Origin: Bacteroidales bacterium
Lineage (GTDB): Bacteria; Bacteroidota; Bacteroidia; Bacteroidales; Dysgonomonadaceae
Assembly (NCBI GenBank): GCA_012518155.1
Contig: JAAYTC010000204.1
Coordinates: forward strand, 1-9,861
Direction of reading: 5' to 3'
Length of the DNA stretch: 9,861 nt
A program made the position numbers and the translations under genes. Of this stretch, positions 7,262 through 9,861 are shown in pieces. Below the pieces are notes generated by a model. It saw nothing but the letters and a program-made list of their open reading frames with translations, did not search any database and had not been told where the DNA came from. The number at the start of each line of letters is the position of its first letter. Position 1 is the stretch's first letter.

Positions 7262-7265
7262 CCTC

Positions 7266-8498
7266 ATGAGGGTACTTATTGTCAGCACATACGATATCCA
7301 GGGAGGGGCGGCCATCGCGGCAACGCGGTTGCTGCACGCGCTGAGCCGCGCGGGATGCGACGCTTCCATGGTGGTGCGCACCAAACAGGGCAACGATCCC
7401 CGGGTGCGTCAAGTGGGGAGCGACCGAAAAAACGAACTGCGCTTCTACCGGGAGCGAGGCACTATCTTCATGCACAACCGCTTCTCAAAGAAGTACCTGT
7501 TCGACGTGTCAATCGCCAATACGGGAGTTGCCGTGACCGATCTCCCGGAATTCCAAGCGGCGGACGTGATTCACCTGCACTGGATAAACCAGGGGACACT
7601 GTCACTGAATGAAATAGAGCGAATCGTGGCATCCGGCAAGAAGGTAGTCTGGACGATGCACGACATGTGGTCCTTTACCGGCATCTGCCACCACGCGGCA
7701 GGGTGCAGGCACTTTGAAACAGGTTGCGGCAACTGCCCCTACCTCGCCTCTCCCTCGCCAAAAGATCTTTCGTACAAGGTATTCCGGGAAAAACAGGCCA
7801 TTTATGCGAATGGCAAGATTACCTTCGTTGCGTGCAGCGAATGGCTCAAAGAGTTGGCAAAAAAAAGCCCCCTCACCCGAGGGCATGAAGTGGTGAGCAT
7901 CCCCAATCCCATTGATACCGACCTCTACTTTCCGGGAGATAAGCGCGCGCTACGCGAAAAGCTGCAGCTGCCACGCGATAAAAGGATTGCACTGTTTGCC
8001 GCTGCAAAGGCTTCCGACCCACGCAAGGGCGTGGAATATTTAATCCGTGCAAGCGAGATCCTCGCGCGCTCGAAGAAAGACCTGCTTTTCCTTATTGCAG
8101 GAGCAAATGGCGACGATATTGCCCGCCGCCTCCCGCTGCCGGCAAAGAACATGGGATATGTCGCTCCCGACCAGATGGTGGAGCTGTACAGCGTGGCCGA
8201 CGTGTACATCACCCCCTCGCTGCAAGAGAACCTGCCGAACACCCTCATGGAGGCGATGGCGTGCGGCACCCCCTGCGTGGGGTTCCACACGGGAGGCATT
8301 CCCGAGATGATCGATCACGGGATAAACGGGTACGTGGCGGATTACCGGAACGCCGAAGACCTGGCACGGGGCATTGCCTGGGTGCTCTATGAAGCGCACG
8401 GAGAAGAGTTGTCTCGTAGAGCACGAGAAAAAGTATCCCGGGAGTACGAACAAGAAAAAATTGCAAACCGATACAAAGCGATCTATGAAAGCGAATAA
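7266..8498 (+). CDS. GT4-family glycosyltransferase with conserved Cys-rich segment
   Basis: This 410-residue GT-B fold glycosyltransferase probably adds one sugar of the repeat unit at the cytoplasmic face of the membrane. The N-terminus MRVLIVSTYDIQGGAAIAA (1-19) carries the GGAA glycine loop of this subgroup. HLHW lies at 103-106. THDMW-type motif MHDMWSFTGICHHAAGC (131-147) runs into CRHFETGCGNCP (147-158), placing cysteines at 141, 147, 154 and 157; this pattern is usual in the WcaC-like branch and could bind metal or stabilise the fold. The donor domain has KASDPRKGVEYL (248-259) and an intact E-x7-E motif, ENLPNTLME, with E321 and E329. The ATG at 7266 is preferred to a TTG at 7245 that lies inside the tandem repeat, because the first beta strand then begins at residue 2. 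Composition is markedly more GC-rich than the GT4 gene at 2163. Confidence 0.88.
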   Translation: MRVLIVSTYDIQGGAAIAATRLLHALSRAGCDASMVVRTKQGNDPRVRQVGSDRKNELRFYRERGTIFMHNRFSKKYLFDVSIANTGVAVTDLPEFQAADVIHLHWINQGTLSLNEIERIVASGKKVVWTMHDMWSFTGICHHAAGCRHFETGCGNCPYLASPSPKDLSYKVFREKQAIYANGKITFVACSEWLKELAKKSPLTRGHEVVSIPNPIDTDLYFPGDKRALREKLQLPRDKRIALFAAAKASDPRKGVEYLIRASEILARSKKDLLFLIAGANGDDIARRLPLPAKNMGYVAPDQMVELYSVADVYITPSLQENLPNTLMEAMACGTPCVGFHTGGIPEMIDHGINGYVADYRNAEDLARGIAWVLYEAHGEELSRRAREKVSREYEQEKIANRYKAIYESE

Positions 8499-9204
8499 TA
8501 TCACCGACAAGGCACATTGGGATACCTACTGGAAGAACTACCGGTACGATAAAGTCCCCAAGAAAGTGGTCTTTTCCTCGTTCGTACCGCGCCTCGCGAA
8601 GGGAAAAAGTTTCATCGAGATCGGAGGCTTTCCGGGGGTGCACGCCGCCTACTTCTATCAGCAAGGGATACGAGAGGTGGCGATACTCGACTTCCACATC
8701 GATCGCCCCATTGTCCGGGGATTCGAAAAAGTAAACGGCCTCCCCGAGGGTACCATCCAGTGCATCGAGAGCGATTTTTTCGCATTTAAGCCCGAGAAGA
8801 AATACGACGTGGTGTTCTCTTCAGGGTTTATCGAGCATTTCGAGGACACGGAAGACGCGATCCGACGGCACGTGGAGTTGTTATCAAACCAAGGGCAACT
8901 GCTGATCCTTATTCCCAACTTCCTGGGGTTGAACGGAAGCATACAGCGACGGTTCGATAAGGCGAACCTGGAGTCGCACAACCTGAAGTCGATGGAAATT
9001 CCCCGGTTGAAGGAGATCATGCAGCGGTTCGAGTTGCGCGATATCTCCGTGGACTACCTCGGTAAACCGATGGTATGGCTCGAGCCTACACCGGAAAACG
9101 AGAAAAAACGAAAATGGGTGAAACTCCTGAGCTATGCCATCAAGCTATTCCCGCTGAAGGGCAAGTTGCTATCTCCCTACATAGCCATTTACGCGAGAAG
9201 ATGA
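8485..9204 (+). CDS. Class I SAM-dependent methyltransferase (Methyltransf_11/25-like)
   Basis: This 239-residue soluble protein has the core SAM-binding motifs: FIEIGGFPGVHAAYF (43-57) as motif I, an acidic residue at the end of strand two in AILDFH (66-71, D69), ESDFF (95-99) for adenine contact, and YDVVFSSGFIEHFED (107-121) as the strand-four motif. ILIPNF (141-146) follows as strand five. It overlaps the upstream GT4 gene by 14 bp in another frame. The open frame extends upstream to an ATG at 8374, but that would overlap the GT4 gene by 125 bp and add 37 lysine-rich residues unlike the family, so 8485 is chosen. It is unrelated in sequence to the methyltransferase at 4734. Methylation of a sugar, perhaps capping or decorating the glycan, is inferred from its place between two glycosyltransferases. 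Confidence 0.83.
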   Translation: MKANNITDKAHWDTYWKNYRYDKVPKKVVFSSFVPRLAKGKSFIEIGGFPGVHAAYFYQQGIREVAILDFHIDRPIVRGFEKVNGLPEGTIQCIESDFFAFKPEKKYDVVFSSGFIEHFEDTEDAIRRHVELLSNQGQLLILIPNFLGLNGSIQRRFDKANLESHNLKSMEIPRLKEIMQRFELRDISVDYLGKPMVWLEPTPENEKKRKWVKLLSYAIKLFPLKGKLLSPYIAIYARR

Positions 9205-9861
9205 ACAGCTTAACGGTCATAACGGTCACGTATAACGCCGAGCAGACGCTCGAGCGGACGTTGAAAAGCGTGCAGGAACAGACATACCCCGCTATTCAGC
9301 ACCTGATCGTGGATGGAAAGTCGACGGACAACACAGTCGACCTGATCCGTCGCCACGAGCACGATAAGATGGCCTGGATCAGCGAACCTGACGAGGGGCT
9401 TTACCACGCGATGAACAAGGCGATCGGCATGGCCGCGGGCGACTATCTTTGCTTCCTGAACGCGGGGGATACCTTTTACGAGGCGAGCACGGTGGAGAAG
9501 ATGATGGGTTCGTTTATGGAGGGACAACCACCCGATATTCTCTACGGGGAGACGACCATCGTGGATGATGACGGCCGGTTTCTTCATATGCGTCGCTTAA
9601 AAGCACCTGAACGGCTCACGTGGAGAAGTTTCAAGCAAGGCATGCTGGTATGCCACCAAGCGTTTATCGTGAAGCGGGAACTGGCGGAGCCGTACGATCT
9701 CTCCTACCGGTTCTCGTCCGACTTCGATTGGGCGATCCGCCTGATGAAAAAAGGACGATCGATCCTTAACACCCGGCTCATCCTGATCAACTACCTTAAC
9801 GAGGGACTCACCACCACTCACCGAAAGGCATCGTTGAAAGAGCGGTACCGTATCATGGCAA
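9201..9861 (+). CDS. GT2-family glycosyltransferase, 3' end cut by window edge
   Basis: The first 220 codons of a GT-A fold inverting glycosyltransferase are present; the frame is open to the right edge. It begins MNSLTVITVTYNAEQTLERT, the standard GT2 opening. LIVDGKSTDNT (35-45) holds D38 of the nucleotide-binding site. ISEPDEGLYHAMNKAI (60-75) is a signature of a subgroup common in O-antigen and capsule loci. LNAGD (86-90) stands where other GT2 enzymes have the DxD metal-binding motif. HQAF (152-155) and SSDFDWAIRL (172-181) supply the acceptor side and likely catalytic base region. The ATG overlaps the methyltransferase stop as ATGA, implying coupled translation. Complete relatives are about 250 residues, so perhaps 30 residues are missing. 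Donor and acceptor are unknown. Confidence 0.9.
   Translation, partial: MNSLTVITVTYNAEQTLERTLKSVQEQTYPAIQHLIVDGKSTDNTVDLIRRHEHDKMAWISEPDEGLYHAMNKAIGMAAGDYLCFLNAGDTFYEASTVEKMMGSFMEGQPPDILYGETTIVDDDGRFLHMRRLKAPERLTWRSFKQGMLVCHQAFIVKRELAEPYDLSYRFSSDFDWAIRLMKKGRSILNTRLILINYLNEGLTTTHRKASLKERYRIMA

Larger units (their letters stand above)
6962..7265. other. Divergent intergenic region between flippase and GT4 genes
   Basis: This 304-bp stretch has no supportable gene. It holds a minus-strand -7 element at 7039-7046 facing the flippase, a plus-strand -7 element at 7155-7162 facing the GT4 gene, and a 7-bp-period AT-rich tandem array at 7206-7261. Leaders would be about 70 nt for the flippase and about 100 nt for the GT4 gene. 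A small GAGG/CCTC inverted repeat at 6985-6997 lies in the flippase leader and is too short to interpret. The 108 bp between the two -7 elements could bind a regulator, but no operator palindrome stands out. Confidence 0.6.

Noticed and set aside
7017..7475. 152-codon minus-strand frame running from the GT4 gene into the divergent region
   Set aside because: Its middle is only the translated heptamer repeat (NEQLVMDNDQLIINNE), and its first part is antisense to the conserved GT4 N-terminus.
8040..8697. Minus-strand frames of 156 and 150 codons over the GT4-methyltransferase junction
   Set aside because: They come from the GC-rich antisense of two genes with clear motifs and contain no domain of their own.
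9210..9821. Minus-strand frames of 125 and 74 codons near the right edge
   Set aside because: The plus frame from 9201 encodes a clear GT2 protein over the same bases, so these are shadows.
1..9861. CRISPR array, insertion sequence, tRNA, rRNA, riboswitch or defence system
   Set aside because: No regularly spaced long repeats, transposase or integrase motifs, RNA gene landmarks or known defence proteins were seen on either strand.

Overview
The window looks like the chromosome of a Bacteroidales-type bacterium (phylum Bacteroidota). Four matches to the Bacteroidota -7 promoter element TAnnTTTG sit just upstream of gene starts, no start has a clear Shine-Dalgarno sequence, and the proteins resemble Bacteroidales families. 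The species cannot be named from the sequence alone.

Layout. At the left edge (1-131, minus) is the 5' end of purD (purine biosynthesis), cut by the window boundary. A 135-bp divergent promoter region separates it from a plus-strand housekeeping pair: a nitronate monooxygenase/FabK-like flavoprotein (267-1250) and a YycJ-like metallo-beta-lactamase-fold hydrolase (1313-2137). From 2163 to the right edge the content changes to surface-polysaccharide biosynthesis (O-antigen, capsule or exopolysaccharide). In order these genes are a GT4 glycosyltransferase with an altered catalytic motif (2163-3380) and a WecC-type nucleotide-sugar dehydrogenase (3452-4699). Next come two minus-strand genes, a Wzx-type flippase (6961-5504) translationally coupled to a SAM methyltransferase (5504-4734). 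A plus-strand operon follows with tightly overlapping genes: a second GT4 enzyme (7266-8498), a second, unrelated methyltransferase (8485-9204) and a GT2 enzyme (9201 to the right edge, truncated).

How the genes work together. The dehydrogenase should supply an acidic sugar nucleotide, probably UDP-ManNAcA or a related uronic acid. The three glycosyltransferases would build a lipid-linked repeat unit, the methyltransferases may methylate sugars, and the flippase would move the finished unit across the inner membrane. Polymerase, ligase, initiating transferase and the 2-epimerase expected to feed WecC are not in the window and may lie to the right.

The least ordinary feature is in the 304-bp divergent region between the flippase and the second GT4 gene. 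It holds two back-to-back -7 elements and a degenerate tandem array with an exact 7-bp period (7206-7261), ending five bases before the GT4 start codon. No defence system, mobile element, CRISPR array or RNA gene was recognised.
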